Positions 17,777 through 26,653 of a stretch of 64,000 nucleotides of DNA are shown one piece after another. Numbering within the stretch: the stretch's first letter is position 1; the number at the start of each line of letters is the position of its first letter. The stretch is from Clostridium fermenticellae (GTDB lineage Bacteria; Bacillota; Clostridia; Clostridiales; Clostridiaceae): contig NZ_CP032416.1 in NCBI RefSeq assembly GCF_003600355.1, forward strand, positions 578,183 to 642,182. Reading direction: 5' to 3'. The translations under genes were made by a program, and so were the position numbers. The notes beneath the pieces were generated by a model that saw nothing but the letters and a program-made list of their open reading frames with translations, was not told where the DNA came from and did no database searches.

Positions 17777-18538
17777 CTATTCTGGATATATATATTGATT
17801 TTGTGGCTGTTGAGCCGGTTCTGCATTTTTAACTCTTATAACGGGATTAGTAGATTTCTTGCCGTTAATATTTTTAGTTTCTACATCAATTGTTCCTGTA
17901 ATTTTAAACCATTTGCTATTTTTCAATGTAGAAGCTTGAGTCCAATCACATAATAATCCTGTAACCTCTGTATCGGCAGCACAGCAGACCATCATTAATC
18001 TTGCAATTAAAAATTCATTTTTAGAAGTTGTGTCATCTCTGAATACAAAGCCTGTTATAATTACGTTTTTACCTTTATATTTATTTGGGTTATTATAACA
18101 AATATCATCTGTTATATGAGTGAAATTTTTTCCATCAATAGTCATAACATTATCTCTTGGGGTATCTTTATGAGTATTTTTGGGTTGGGGATTAAAAGCT
18201 TGACCATTTTTACTTATATTATTTTGCATTACTATTGTACCCTTTTTTGAGGTGACTTCATCATTTAGCCCTTGAGGATTTATATAAATTCCTAAAAACA
18301 AAGGAATTAAAAATACAAGAAAACAAATTTTTCTATTGCTATCTTGTTCAGATATAAAAAGTCTTTTTATTTGAAAAATAGTGAGTATCAGAAATACAAT
18401 GAAAGAAAAACGAACATATTTTATCATTTTAGGATTAAGAAAAAGATAAATTTTTCCAGATGAAAGTAGGCTATAAACATAATAAGTAAAACCGATAAGT
18501 ATTATAAACCATTTTAATTCACTTTTATTCAATTTCAT
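17777..18538 (-). CDS. TIGR03943-type permease partner protein
   Basis: 253 aa. About three N-terminal membrane helices are followed by a soluble C-terminal domain with GFVFRDDTTSKNEFLIARLMMVCCAADTEVTGLLCDW, the hallmark of YcgQ/TIGR03943 proteins that pair with UPF0718 permeases. It overlaps the permease stop by 4 bp. The conserved CCAA stretch may bind metal. The substrate of the pair is unknown. Confidence 0.8.
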   Translation of the reverse strand: MKLNKSELKWFIILIGFTYYVYSLLSSGKIYLFLNPKMIKYVRFSFIVFLILTIFQIKRLFISEQDSNRKICFLVFLIPLFLGIYINPQGLNDEVTSKKGTIVMQNNISKNGQAFNPQPKNTHKDTPRDNVMTIDGKNFTHITDDICYNNPNKYKGKNVIITGFVFRDDTTSKNEFLIARLMMVCCAADTEVTGLLCDWTQASTLKNSKWFKITGTIDVETKNINGKKSTNPVIRVKNAEPAQQPQNQYIYPE

Positions 18539-19647
18539 AATATCAATCCCCCATTAAAACCTAGGTAATTTACTAATACCCCTATAGTAAAGCAAACTGT
18601 AAAAATTGCAAAAATAAGTTTTATTATAAATGTAGTTTTGAATGTTGTACTTAGCATAAGTGTGTTTTTTATATCAATCATTGGACCAAATATAAGAAAA
18701 GCTATTATAGATCCTGTTGTAAATTGTCCAACAAATGTTCTGGCAATAAATGCATCAGTTTCAGAACATACTGCTAACAAAAATGCCAAACCTATCATAA
18801 CAAGTATAGAGTATATTTTATCATGTCCAACTAGTAAGATATATTTTCTTGGTATAACTGTTTGCATTAGTGCAGATAGAAATGAACCAATAATTATAAA
18901 CTTTCCAACATCATGTAATTCTATAGTTGTATGATCTATTATTTCTACAATTATTGATCTAAGATTATGTTTTTTCCCTAAATTATGATGAGAGTGGCCG
19001 CATCCACATTGGCATTCACCCATATGCTTATGATGATGTTGAAGATTCATATCTATTTTATTTTTAAATATGGTATCTTTATTATATATGCTGCCAATTA
19101 TATTACCAATAATCATTGCTCCAATAATACCTAATAAGCCTCTTATAATAACTATGTAAATATTATTAGAAAATGCATAGTAGGTTGAAGCAAGTACTAC
19201 TGGATTTAATATAGGTACAGAAAGCATAAAAGTGATTCCTATATGTAATGGCAAACCTTTCTTTATTAACCTTCTTGCAACAGGCACAATTGCACAATCG
19301 CATATAGGAAATATTAGACCTGTTAAAGCAGCACCTAATGATCCTAAAAACTTATTTTGTGGTATTATCTTAGTTAAAGTTTCTTCACTAACAAATATTT
19401 GAATCATAGAGGATAATATTGTTCCAACCATTATAAAAGGAAATGCTTCTAAGATTATACTCAAAAAAATTGTTGAAAAGCCTTGTATCATTTTATTTTG
19501 CCTTAAAAATGTATATTGAATATTAGGCAATGAAAAATGTAATGGTGGTAATAGCAAGGAAATACTTAAACATAAAACAGTGAGAATAGGTATACAAATA
19601 CTTATCATGATAAAGTTTTTTGCCAGCTTATTCTTTTGAACTATCAA
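18535..19647 (-). CDS. UPF0718 (DUF318) permease with His/Cys-rich loop
   Basis: 370 aa with about eight membrane helices. The stretch FPICDCAIVPVARRLIKKGLPLHIGITFMLSVP is the family signature. A cytoplasmic-loop candidate at about residues 206-228 is packed with metal ligands (HHHKHMGECQCGCGHSHH). It is paired with the TIGR03943 partner, as in B. subtilis ycgR/ycgQ. Probably moves a metal or thiol-reactive species. Controlled from a region holding a perfect 20-bp inverted repeat. Confidence 0.82.
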   Translation of the reverse strand: MIVQKNKLAKNFIMISICIPILTVLCLSISLLLPPLHFSLPNIQYTFLRQNKMIQGFSTIFLSIILEAFPFIMVGTILSSMIQIFVSEETLTKIIPQNKFLGSLGAALTGLIFPICDCAIVPVARRLIKKGLPLHIGITFMLSVPILNPVVLASTYYAFSNNIYIVIIRGLLGIIGAMIIGNIIGSIYNKDTIFKNKIDMNLQHHHKHMGECQCGCGHSHHNLGKKHNLRSIIVEIIDHTTIELHDVGKFIIIGSFLSALMQTVIPRKYILLVGHDKIYSILVMIGLAFLLAVCSETDAFIARTFVGQFTTGSIIAFLIFGPMIDIKNTLMLSTTFKTTFIIKLIFAIFTVCFTIGVLVNYLGFNGGLIL

Positions 19648-19675
19648 TTGTTTTTCACCTCTTATCAGTATGTTT

Positions 19676-19719
19676 ATTTAATATAAATATTAATATTTAT
19701 ATTAATATTTATATTAAAT
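19676..19719 (-). promoter_or_regulatory. Perfect 20-bp inverted repeat upstream of the permease operon
   Basis: The arms, ATTTAATATAAATATTAATA and its exact complement, are separated by 4 bp. It is placed 29 bp before the permease start, where an ArsR/SmtB- or Fur-type metal sensor would bind. The identity of the regulator is unknown. Confidence 0.6.
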
Positions 19720-19735
19720 GCAAAATAGAACAACT

Positions 19736-19784
19736 AAAAAAGTACTTTAGCATATTTTTTATGTGCTAAAGTACTTTTTAAAGA
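19736..19784 (-). terminator. Terminator of the sulfite reductase-like gene
   Basis: AAAAAGTACTTTAGCA and TGCTAAAGTACTTTTT pair in a 16-bp stem, with T-runs possible on both strands. Confidence 0.85.
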
Positions 19785-19841
19785 TAAATATTTGAGTTTG
19801 ATTTTAGAATTTATCAGTAAAAATATGAAATTACTTAAATA

Positions 19842-20795
19842 TTAACAAGTAGCTCCACCAGTTAAATGAAGTTTTGCTTTTAATATTTCTTCTTTTCTCT
19901 GTAATATATCATCTGATAATAATTCGGCTTCTACATTTTCAAATCCAAGCCTTTCAATTGTCTTAGCAAAACGTTCTCCAGTTTTTCCTTTTTCTCTAAA
20001 TAAGAGAAGAGCTTTTTCAATAATGCTTAATGCTTCTTCTTTATCTGTGAAAACTTTATTTAGGGCCTTACCTTTTACTGTGAATTTACCCCAACGGCCT
20101 CCTATATAGATTTTATAACCTGTAGTACCATCTTCAATTGAATCAAAATGGCACTTTCCAATACAGCGGCCGCAATTATTGCATATATTAGTATCTATGT
20201 TCAATATGCCATCCACCACTTTGGCAGCTTTCATAGGACAAGTTTCTTCTATAGAACATTTTTTACATCCATTGCAACTGTCTTCATCAAAATTTGGTAT
20301 TCTCTGTCCTATAATTCCTAAATCATTTAAATCAGGTTTTACACAGTTATTTGGACATCCACCTACTGCAATTTTAAATTTATGAGGCAATTTTACAACT
20401 GCATATCCTTCGTAAAATCTTTTATGAATTTCTTCTGATAAAGCATAAGTATCAATGAGACCATATTGGCAGGTTGTTCCTTTGCAGCTTACCACAGGAC
20501 GTACTTTAGAGCCTGTACCACCAGTAACTAGCCCTTCTTTTGCAATATAATTTCTAAAATCATCAATTTTATCATATGGAATACCTTGGCATTCAATTGT
20601 AAGACGGGTAGTCATAACAACAGTACCGTTACCATATAATTTAGCTGCATCTGCAATACATTTCATTTTATCAGCGGTAATTTTACCATTTACAGTAATT
20701 ACCCTTGCTGAGAAATTATCTGTACCCTTATTACTTAAAAAGCCAAGGCCTTTTACTCTTCTTTCATTTTCTGCACTAACTGTTAATGTAGCCAT
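19842..20795 (-). CDS. Siroheme sulfite/nitrite reductase-like protein with ferredoxin domain
   Basis: 317 aa. The N-terminal ferredoxin-like half is followed by the siroheme-[4Fe-4S] ligand pattern CKGTTC and GGCPNNC, then an inserted 2x[4Fe-4S] ferredoxin (CNGCKKC and CNNCGRCIGKC). This size and order match small clostridial assimilatory/anaerobic sulfite reductases of the AsrC/dsr-like type. It lies downstream of a CoA-disulfide reductase on the same strand and is likely co-transcribed. Its donor and true substrate (sulfite, nitrite or a related oxyanion) are not shown by sequence. Confidence 0.8.
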   Translation of the reverse strand: MATLTVSAENERRVKGLGFLSNKGTDNFSARVITVNGKITADKMKCIADAAKLYGNGTVVMTTRLTIECQGIPYDKIDDFRNYIAKEGLVTGGTGSKVRPVVSCKGTTCQYGLIDTYALSEEIHKRFYEGYAVVKLPHKFKIAVGGCPNNCVKPDLNDLGIIGQRIPNFDEDSCNGCKKCSIEETCPMKAAKVVDGILNIDTNICNNCGRCIGKCHFDSIEDGTTGYKIYIGGRWGKFTVKGKALNKVFTDKEEALSIIEKALLLFREKGKTGERFAKTIERLGFENVEAELLSDDILQRKEEILKAKLHLTGGATC

Positions 20796-20881
20796 AAATT
20801 TAATTCCTCCTTAAATAGCATTCATTTGTCAGGTATAAACTTTTTATATTTTACAATTAAATATTACATATTTCAATTTAT

Positions 20882-22504
20882 TTATTCAATATGGTTAAAT
20901 GTCAATCCACCTTCAAGGACTAATGTATTTTTATATCCATAAAATTTTAGTCGGTTTTGTAACATGTAAGCACGTTTACCTTTTGCGCATACAAGCAGTA
21001 GTTTATCATCTTTATTAAGACCGTCAACTTCTCCATTTACTTTTGTCAGATCAAGATATTCTGCTGACTGTATTGTAGGACTAAGAGATGCATCTATGAT
21101 CTTATAATCAGAACATTCTCCTTTTTGATAAGCAGCAGGTGTAACTGTTGAAAAATCACCATTTATCTTATTTAATAAAATATTCACGGCAGTTGTAAAA
21201 GGATGAATTGCTGTTGAAAAAGGTGGTGCATAAGCTAAATCCATGTTTTCCAAATCTTTCAAGGTAGCATTTAAAGTAAGTGCTGTCACTGCAATATCAA
21301 CTATTTTATCAACCGCACCTTTTCCAAGTACCTGGATACCTAGAAGTTTTTGTGTAGTTCTGTCTGCGACCATCTTTATAATAAAGAAAGAGGAATCAGG
21401 ATAGTAATTAGCCTTGTCATCTACAACACTTATAACACTGATTGGATTATATCCTTGATTTGCTGCAGCTTCTTCTGACAATCCTGTTTTTCCAACATTA
21501 AGTTCTGGCAATTTTGTTATTCCTGTACCAAGAACACCTGGATAAGCTATTTTCTTATTGTTTATGTATTGGGCCAGTGTACGACCTTCCATATTTGCGG
21601 AAGAACCCATTGGTGACCATGCTGGTGATTTTGTTATTCTATTTGTTACACAAGCACAATCTCCAATGGCAAATACATCTTTTATGTTTGTTTGAAGATA
21701 TTCATCCACTTGAATTGTCTTGTTTGGCATCAGTTTAATACCAGAATCTTTTAGAAAATCAGTATTTGGTTTGATACCGATAGAGAGAATAACTATATCT
21801 GTCTTCATTTTCCTTTTGTCTGTTTGGATTTTTTCAACTTTTGTATCTCCAATAATAGCTTCTAACTTTGTACCAGGAAAAGCCATAATGCCCCTGTCTG
21901 CTAGATGATTTTCCACATAATCTGCAATTTCAGGATCAAAACCTGGTAAAATGTGATCTGCCATATCTATAACTGATACTTTTATATTTTGTTTAGCAAG
22001 GTTTTCAGCAGTTTCTAAACCAATAAATCCACCGCCAACTATAACTGCACGTTTTATATTACCGGCTTTAAGCAAATTTTTTATAGCGACAGCATCATCT
22101 GGTGTACGTAATGTAAATATGCCATCTAAATTTATTCCTTCAAAAGGAGGTTTTATAGGTTTTGCACCAGTAGATATTATAAGCTTATCATATGAATAAG
22201 TAGAAATCTCATTTGTATTTAAATTTACAGCTTCAACTGTTTTTTTGTCACTGTTAACTTCAGTTACTTCTGTTTCTGTTAAAACATTAACTCCAGTAAG
22301 CATAGAAAAACTTTCAGGAGTATTTACTATTAATTGGTCTTGTTCTTTAATAACATCTCCAATATAGTAAGGAAGTCCGCAACCTGCATAAGAAATATCT
22401 TTACTCATTGTTAAAATTGTAACTTCATCTTTTCTATTTTCACGCTTTAACTTTGCAGCTACTTTTGTGCCAGCAGCTACTCCGCCAATTATTAAGATCT
22501 TCAT
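20882..22504 (-). CDS. CoA-disulfide reductase-like flavoprotein with rhodanese domain (copy 1)
   Basis: 540 aa from ATG 22504, with AGAGGATG upstream; the longer frame to 22561 has no ribosome site. FAD-binding IIGGVAAGTKVAAKL starts the protein. The active-site Cys lies in SYAGCGLPYY near residue 43. The C-terminal rhodanese-like domain has LLVCAKGKRAYMLQNRL. Such Cdr/NPSR-type enzymes reduce CoA disulfide or CoA persulfide and sulfur. Upstream of the sulfite reductase, it suggests a sulfane-sulfur reduction unit. Confidence 0.88.
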   Translation of the reverse strand: MKILIIGGVAAGTKVAAKLKRENRKDEVTILTMSKDISYAGCGLPYYIGDVIKEQDQLIVNTPESFSMLTGVNVLTETEVTEVNSDKKTVEAVNLNTNEISTYSYDKLIISTGAKPIKPPFEGINLDGIFTLRTPDDAVAIKNLLKAGNIKRAVIVGGGFIGLETAENLAKQNIKVSVIDMADHILPGFDPEIADYVENHLADRGIMAFPGTKLEAIIGDTKVEKIQTDKRKMKTDIVILSIGIKPNTDFLKDSGIKLMPNKTIQVDEYLQTNIKDVFAIGDCACVTNRITKSPAWSPMGSSANMEGRTLAQYINNKKIAYPGVLGTGITKLPELNVGKTGLSEEAAANQGYNPISVISVVDDKANYYPDSSFFIIKMVADRTTQKLLGIQVLGKGAVDKIVDIAVTALTLNATLKDLENMDLAYAPPFSTAIHPFTTAVNILLNKINGDFSTVTPAAYQKGECSDYKIIDASLSPTIQSAEYLDLTKVNGEVDGLNKDDKLLLVCAKGKRAYMLQNRLKFYGYKNTLVLEGGLTFNHIE

Positions 22505-22695
22505 AATGTAACATCCTCTTTCATTAATATTTATATGGTTAGCAATACTACTTATTTCCATAATATCACTTGTGATTAAATAAGGAAAATGATATTATTT
22601 TATAATAATGATAGGTAAAACCTATTAAAGATTAAAAACTCAACTTTTGTATATGAAAAAAATTGACTCAGTATAAAAAAATGTGAAGCATTTTT

Positions 22696-22930
22696 AGAGG
22701 ACAATTGACAGAGGACAGGGGACAGTGAAGGTAAGTTTTCCTCCTTACGTCAGAAAACTAATTTATTTTTAAGCTTATTTTGCTAATGCAAAATAAGCTT
22801 CGAATCTATATAAATCAGCAATGTTTCACTTTAGTGAAACGAGCTCTTAAAAATTTAATTAAAGATTTTTCGTAGCAAAGCGGAGGAAAATTATCCTTCA
22901 CTGTCCTCTGTCAATTGTCCTCTGTCCTCT
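22696..22930. repeat. 235-bp palindromic repeat element with GAGGACA-rich arms
   Basis: The left arm (22696-22744) and right arm (22882-22930) are inverted. Both carry AATTGACAGAGGACAG-type text and end in TTTTCCTCC against GGAGGAAAA. Internal perfect hairpins are AAGCTTATTTTG/CAAAATAAGCTT (22771-22800) and GTTTCAC/GTGAAAC (22823-22840). Each arm itself contains short direct repeats of GAGGACA. It sits between two divergent genes. The form is that of a non-autonomous mobile palindrome. Confidence 0.8.
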
Positions 22931-23015
22931 GAAAAATTTGTGTCGCATTGTGTTTATTGCGAAAATTGAGTGAAAAAATATAAACATAATTGTAAAAGGA
23001 AGGGTTATAATCAAT

Positions 23016-23936
23016 ATGACAATTAGACATTTAAAAATATTTATTGCTGTAGTGGAAACAGGTAAAATGAGTACTGCTGCAAATCGATATTATATTTCAC
23101 AACCAACTGTTAGCCAAGCCATTAAAGAATTAGAAGATCATTATGGTGTGTTATTGTTTGAACGAATTTCTAAAAAGCTATATATCACAGAAGCAGGAAA
23201 AAACTTATTTGCCTATGCCAGGATGGTAGTAGATCAGTTTGATGAACTGGAAGATAATATGTTAAAAGGATTTTCTGAAAAACTTAGGATTGGTGGTACT
23301 ATAACTGTTGGTTCTTGTATTATGCCGCAGCTTATAAATAAGTATAAGGAAATAAAACCTGATGTGAAAACTTTTGTTTATATTAACAATACCAAATCAA
23401 TAGAAGAAAAATTGCTCAAATCAGAACTGGATATTGGTATTGTGGAAGGCAATATTAAAAATCATGATTTAGTAGTTATTCCAGTAATAAATGATTATCT
23501 TGTAATTGTATGCAGTAAAAATCATAGACTTTTAGGATGCAGTAATATTTCTGTTAAGGATTTGGAGAAAGAGCCCTTTGTAATGCGTGAAGAAGGAAGT
23601 GGTACCAGAGAGCTTTTTGAAAATTATATTTCTAAATGTGGAGCAAATATAAATATTAAGTGGGAAGTAACTTGTCCAGATATGATGAAGAAAGTAGTAA
23701 TTATGAATAATTGTCTTGCAGCTATATCTGCAAGATTAGTTGAAGAAGAAGCAAAAAAAGGTTTGTTGTATGTGATAAAAAGTAATGAACAAGTTTTAGA
23801 CAGATCTTTTAGTTTGGTATATTACAAAAATAAATTTGTTAACGATAACATGAAGAGCCTGATGCATATATTAGAACAATATAAAGAAAATGATATATTA
23901 AGTGGGATCCCTACTGGAACTCTAGTGGACATTTAA
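23016..23936 (+). CDS. LysR family transcriptional regulator (sulfur region, copy 1)
   Basis: 306 aa. N-terminal HTH: FIAVVETGKMSTAANRYYISQPTVSQAIKELEDHYG. The effector domain is typical, with REEGSGTRELFENY, found in CysL/YwfK-like members. It is followed by YeeE/TusA/YeeE and divergent from the CoA-disulfide reductase operon, either of which may be its target. Confidence 0.88.
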   Translation: MTIRHLKIFIAVVETGKMSTAANRYYISQPTVSQAIKELEDHYGVLLFERISKKLYITEAGKNLFAYARMVVDQFDELEDNMLKGFSEKLRIGGTITVGSCIMPQLINKYKEIKPDVKTFVYINNTKSIEEKLLKSELDIGIVEGNIKNHDLVVIPVINDYLVIVCSKNHRLLGCSNISVKDLEKEPFVMREEGSGTRELFENYISKCGANINIKWEVTCPDMMKKVVIMNNCLAAISARLVEEEAKKGLLYVIKSNEQVLDRSFSLVYYKNKFVNDNMKSLMHILEQYKENDILSGIPTGTLVDI

Positions 23937-24006
23937 TGATTTCGATATTTATACACAAAAGCTTAATAAGTATATAAATATGCTAATATGGGGATGTGGT
24001 ATATTG

Positions 24007-24693
24007 ATGGATGATATGGATTTATTAATACAAAAAAGGCAGACGAAAGGAAAACAAAGACAGAAAAATCAAATTTTTTATGCAGTTTGTGTTTTTATAG
24101 CTGCATTAATCATTTGTATTTTGCTTTGGAAATATAATCATAAATATGTTTCTTATTGGGTTATGGGGATTGGGTTTGGTATAACACTAAGGTATTCTAG
24201 ATTCTGTTTTTCAAGTGTATTCAGAGATTTTATATTTTTAGGAAATACTAAACTTTTAAAAGCCTTACTATTAGCTTTGATGATAAGCACTATAGGATTT
24301 GGTGTAATTCAATATATATATCTTAGAGATAATCCTATAAATTACATACATATTCCAGGAGTTATAGTTTCAGTGGGACCACATATTGCAATAGGTGCAT
24401 TTATGTTCGGAATTGGGATGACTATTGCTGGAGGATGTGCGTCAGGGGTTCTTATGAGAATTGGAGAAGGACATGTTCTCCCGTGGGTGATTTTATTAGG
24501 ATTTATAGTTGGAAATACTTTAGGAGCTAAGAATTATCCTCTTTGGTATGATAAAATTATAAGCAGTTCAAGAGTAATTTATTTTCCAGAATATTTGGAT
24601 TTAAAAATTGTAGTTACACTTCAACTAATTATTTTAATAATTTTATATAGGATAGCAAGCTGGCATGAAAATAGAAAAATAAAAAAAAGATGA
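24007..24693 (+). CDS. YeeE/YedE-type sulfur transporter half
   Basis: 228 aa from ATG 24007; in-frame starts at 23980 and 24016 are also possible. About five membrane helices. The stretch FGIGMTIAGGCASGVLMRIGEGH is the family signature, with a conserved Cys in GGCASG. YeeE/YedE proteins import thiosulfate or move sulfane sulfur. The gene is split from its partner (24955) by tusA, so the two halves of what is one protein at 31424 are separate here. Confidence 0.85.
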   Translation: MDDMDLLIQKRQTKGKQRQKNQIFYAVCVFIAALIICILLWKYNHKYVSYWVMGIGFGITLRYSRFCFSSVFRDFIFLGNTKLLKALLLALMISTIGFGVIQYIYLRDNPINYIHIPGVIVSVGPHIAIGAFMFGIGMTIAGGCASGVLMRIGEGHVLPWVILLGFIVGNTLGAKNYPLWYDKIISSSRVIYFPEYLDLKIVVTLQLIILIILYRIASWHENRKIKKR

Positions 24694-24706
24694 GGGAGGC
24701 GTGTAT

Positions 24707-24931
24707 ATGGCAGTACGAGAACTTGATTGTCTATATGAACCGTGTCCAATTCCGTTAATTAAGGCAGTTAAAGAATTGAAAACAATGAAGTGTGGAGATA
24801 TTTTAATTCTACATTCAGACCAAAGTTGTATTGGAGTTATTGCCGAAGAATGGGGAGAACAGAATAATTATTTGGTGAGGACAGTTGACTTAGAAAATGG
24901 AGAATGGGAAGTTTATATTCAAAAACCATGA
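24707..24931 (+). CDS. TusA-family sulfurtransferase
   Basis: 74 aa from ATG 24707, with GGGAGG upstream. LYEPCPIPLIKAVKEL holds the active-site Cys-Pro pair of TusA/SirA proteins. It carries persulfide sulfur. Encoded between two YeeE/YedE halves, so it most likely receives sulfur imported by them. Confidence 0.9.
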   Translation: MAVRELDCLYEPCPIPLIKAVKELKTMKCGDILILHSDQSCIGVIAEEWGEQNNYLVRTVDLENGEWEVYIQKP

Positions 24932-24954
24932 TAGTATAGGAGATGATTAAAGCT

Positions 24955-25473
24955 ATGATTGAATGGTTAAAAAAGCCTTGGCCTTATTGGCTTGGAGGAA
25001 TATTATTAGGTACTTTTAATGTGATTTTATTAGCAACAAGTGGAATGGCATGGCATGTAACCTCTGGTTTTCTGACATGGGGTGTTGGAATCTTAGATAT
25101 TATTGGTGTTAAAGCGTATAAATGGGAATTTTTCAAACTTTTTAATTATACATATGGCGATATAATTTTAAATCATGATTTATTTATTAATAAGTATACT
25201 ATTTTAAATATTGGAGTAATTATAGGATCTTTAATTGCAACATTGCTATCATCTCAATTTAAGTTAAAAAGATTAAAAGGTAAAAAACAAATTATTATGG
25301 CTTTTTCAGGTGGAATTATTATGGGGTATGGAGCAAGGCTTACTTCTGGATGCAATATTGGAAGCTTTTTTAGTGGAATTCCATCATTTTCTTTGCATGC
25401 ATGGGTTTATTGGATTTTTGTTGTTTTAGGAGCTGTAGCAGGAACTAAAATTTTATCTAAATATTTAATCTAG
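24955..25473 (+). CDS. YeeE/YedE-type sulfur transporter half
   Basis: 172 aa from ATG 24955 (ATG 24943 touches the AGGAG site and is unlikely). About four membrane helices. FSGGIIMGYGARLTSGCNIGSFFSGI is the C-terminal-half signature, with the conserved Cys. Corresponds to the C-terminal half of the single-chain protein at 31424. A hairpin overlaps its stop. Confidence 0.85.
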   Translation: MIEWLKKPWPYWLGGILLGTFNVILLATSGMAWHVTSGFLTWGVGILDIIGVKAYKWEFFKLFNYTYGDIILNHDLFINKYTILNIGVIIGSLIATLLSSQFKLKRLKGKKQIIMAFSGGIIMGYGARLTSGCNIGSFFSGIPSFSLHAWVYWIFVVLGAVAGTKILSKYLI

Positions 25474-25496
25474 GAGGAAAGTATATCCTCCTATTT
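25472..25496. terminator. Bidirectional terminator between YeeE and LysR genes
   Basis: TAGGAGGA and TCCTCCTA form the stem, which includes the YeeE stop codon. The convergent LysR gene ends immediately after. Confidence 0.7.
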
Positions 25497-26386
25497 TAAC
25501 AGAATGCTTTTTTGCTAGAAGTGATAAAATCTACAAACATCTGTTCATATTTGTTAAATATATAATTTTGTCTATGGATAAGATAATAATTGAATTCTAT
25601 TTTAATTTCATCAATTGTAATATGTTTGAGAAGGCCTTTTTTTAATTCATTTTTAACTATTATTTTGGGTAAAAAAGATACTCCTTTTCCAGATAATATG
25701 GAAGATTTAATAGCTTCTGGAGAATTTAAAGAATAAATTACATTTAAATCTTCTAATAAAATACCTTTTTCTTGAAAAGCATTTTTGACTAAGTATCTTG
25801 CATTGGAGTTTTCTTCCCTCAATATAAGAGGTAAATTTTTCAGCTCTTCTATGGTAATATATTCTGTAGTATTATTACTATTCCCAACTAAAATCAATTC
25901 ATCTGAAGCTAGGTACTTTGTATCTATGCCATTTTTTTTTGGATTATCTTGAATAATTCCTATATTGATTGAATGATCACATAATTTTTTTATGACTTCA
26001 GGTGAATTTGCAACTTCCATACTTATATCCAACTCTTTATGAAGTTTTTTAAAGATAAATAGGGCACAAGGGAGAGCATATTCTCCTATGCTTTTACACG
26101 AACCTATAAGTAATTTTGGCCTGTTTTGTTGTAAACTTTTAAGGTCTCTTTCCACATTGTTTTTCATAGATAAGATTGTATCAGCATAGTTAAATACTAC
26201 CTTTCCCTCTTCTGTTAGTTCTACACCTTTGTTACTTCTTATTAAAAGGCTTGTGTCAAATTCTTTTTCCAAATTTTTAAGTTGTATGCTGAGTCCTGGT
26301 TGAGTAAGGTGAAGCTTGGAAGCAGCTTTTGATATACTATTGCACTTTACAGTTATGTAAAATGATTGAAGATATTCGAGATTCAC
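25496..26386 (-). CDS. LysR family transcriptional regulator (beside the sulfonate ABC operon)
   Basis: 296 aa. HTH: FYITVKCNSISKAASKLHLTQPGLSIQLKNLEKEF. Divergent from the SsuC/A/B-like operon; a perfect inverted repeat (26484-26508) lies between them. It probably activates that operon, and possibly the CoA-disulfide reductase/YeeE operon that shares the promoter sequence at 29519-29566. Confidence 0.88.
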   Translation of the reverse strand: MNLEYLQSFYITVKCNSISKAASKLHLTQPGLSIQLKNLEKEFDTSLLIRSNKGVELTEEGKVVFNYADTILSMKNNVERDLKSLQQNRPKLLIGSCKSIGEYALPCALFIFKKLHKELDISMEVANSPEVIKKLCDHSINIGIIQDNPKKNGIDTKYLASDELILVGNSNNTTEYITIEELKNLPLILREENSNARYLVKNAFQEKGILLEDLNVIYSLNSPEAIKSSILSGKGVSFLPKIIVKNELKKGLLKHITIDEIKIEFNYYLIHRQNYIFNKYEQMFVDFITSSKKAFC

Positions 26387-26483
26387 ATTATCACATCCTT
26401 AAATTTGAAATAACCGATATGCTTTATAAATTTACATTTTATCATAAGCTATAGCCGTTTTGATTTTAAATTTATCACATAAG

Positions 26484-26508
26484 TATTTGTTATACAGCAT
26501 AACAAATA
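26484..26508 (+). promoter_or_regulatory. Perfect 10-bp inverted repeat, candidate LysR site
   Basis: TATTTGTTAT and ATAACAAATA are separated by 5 bp. Directly followed by the conserved promoter block 26501-26548. Confidence 0.6.
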
Positions 26509-26548
26509 TTTATTATAAAAAAGTATATTGCTATATTATAATTAACAT
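26501..26548 (+). promoter_or_regulatory. Activator-type promoter of the sulfonate ABC operon
   Basis: This 48-bp block matches 29519-29566 at 38 positions without gaps, including a common -10 region TATTATAATTAACAT. No good -35 exists at the right distance, in keeping with activator dependence. Confidence 0.65.
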
Positions 26549-26653
26549 GATGAAGATTGCCACAAAATTAACAATATTATATTTGCCATTGTAAAGAATT
26601 TAACTAAGCATATGTATATTATATCAAAACTTAAGAAAAAAGGGGTAGTGATA

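Noticed and set aside
22823-22840. Perfect GTTTCAC/GTGAAAC hairpin as a possible operator
   Set aside because: It lies inside the 235-bp palindromic element, which explains it better.
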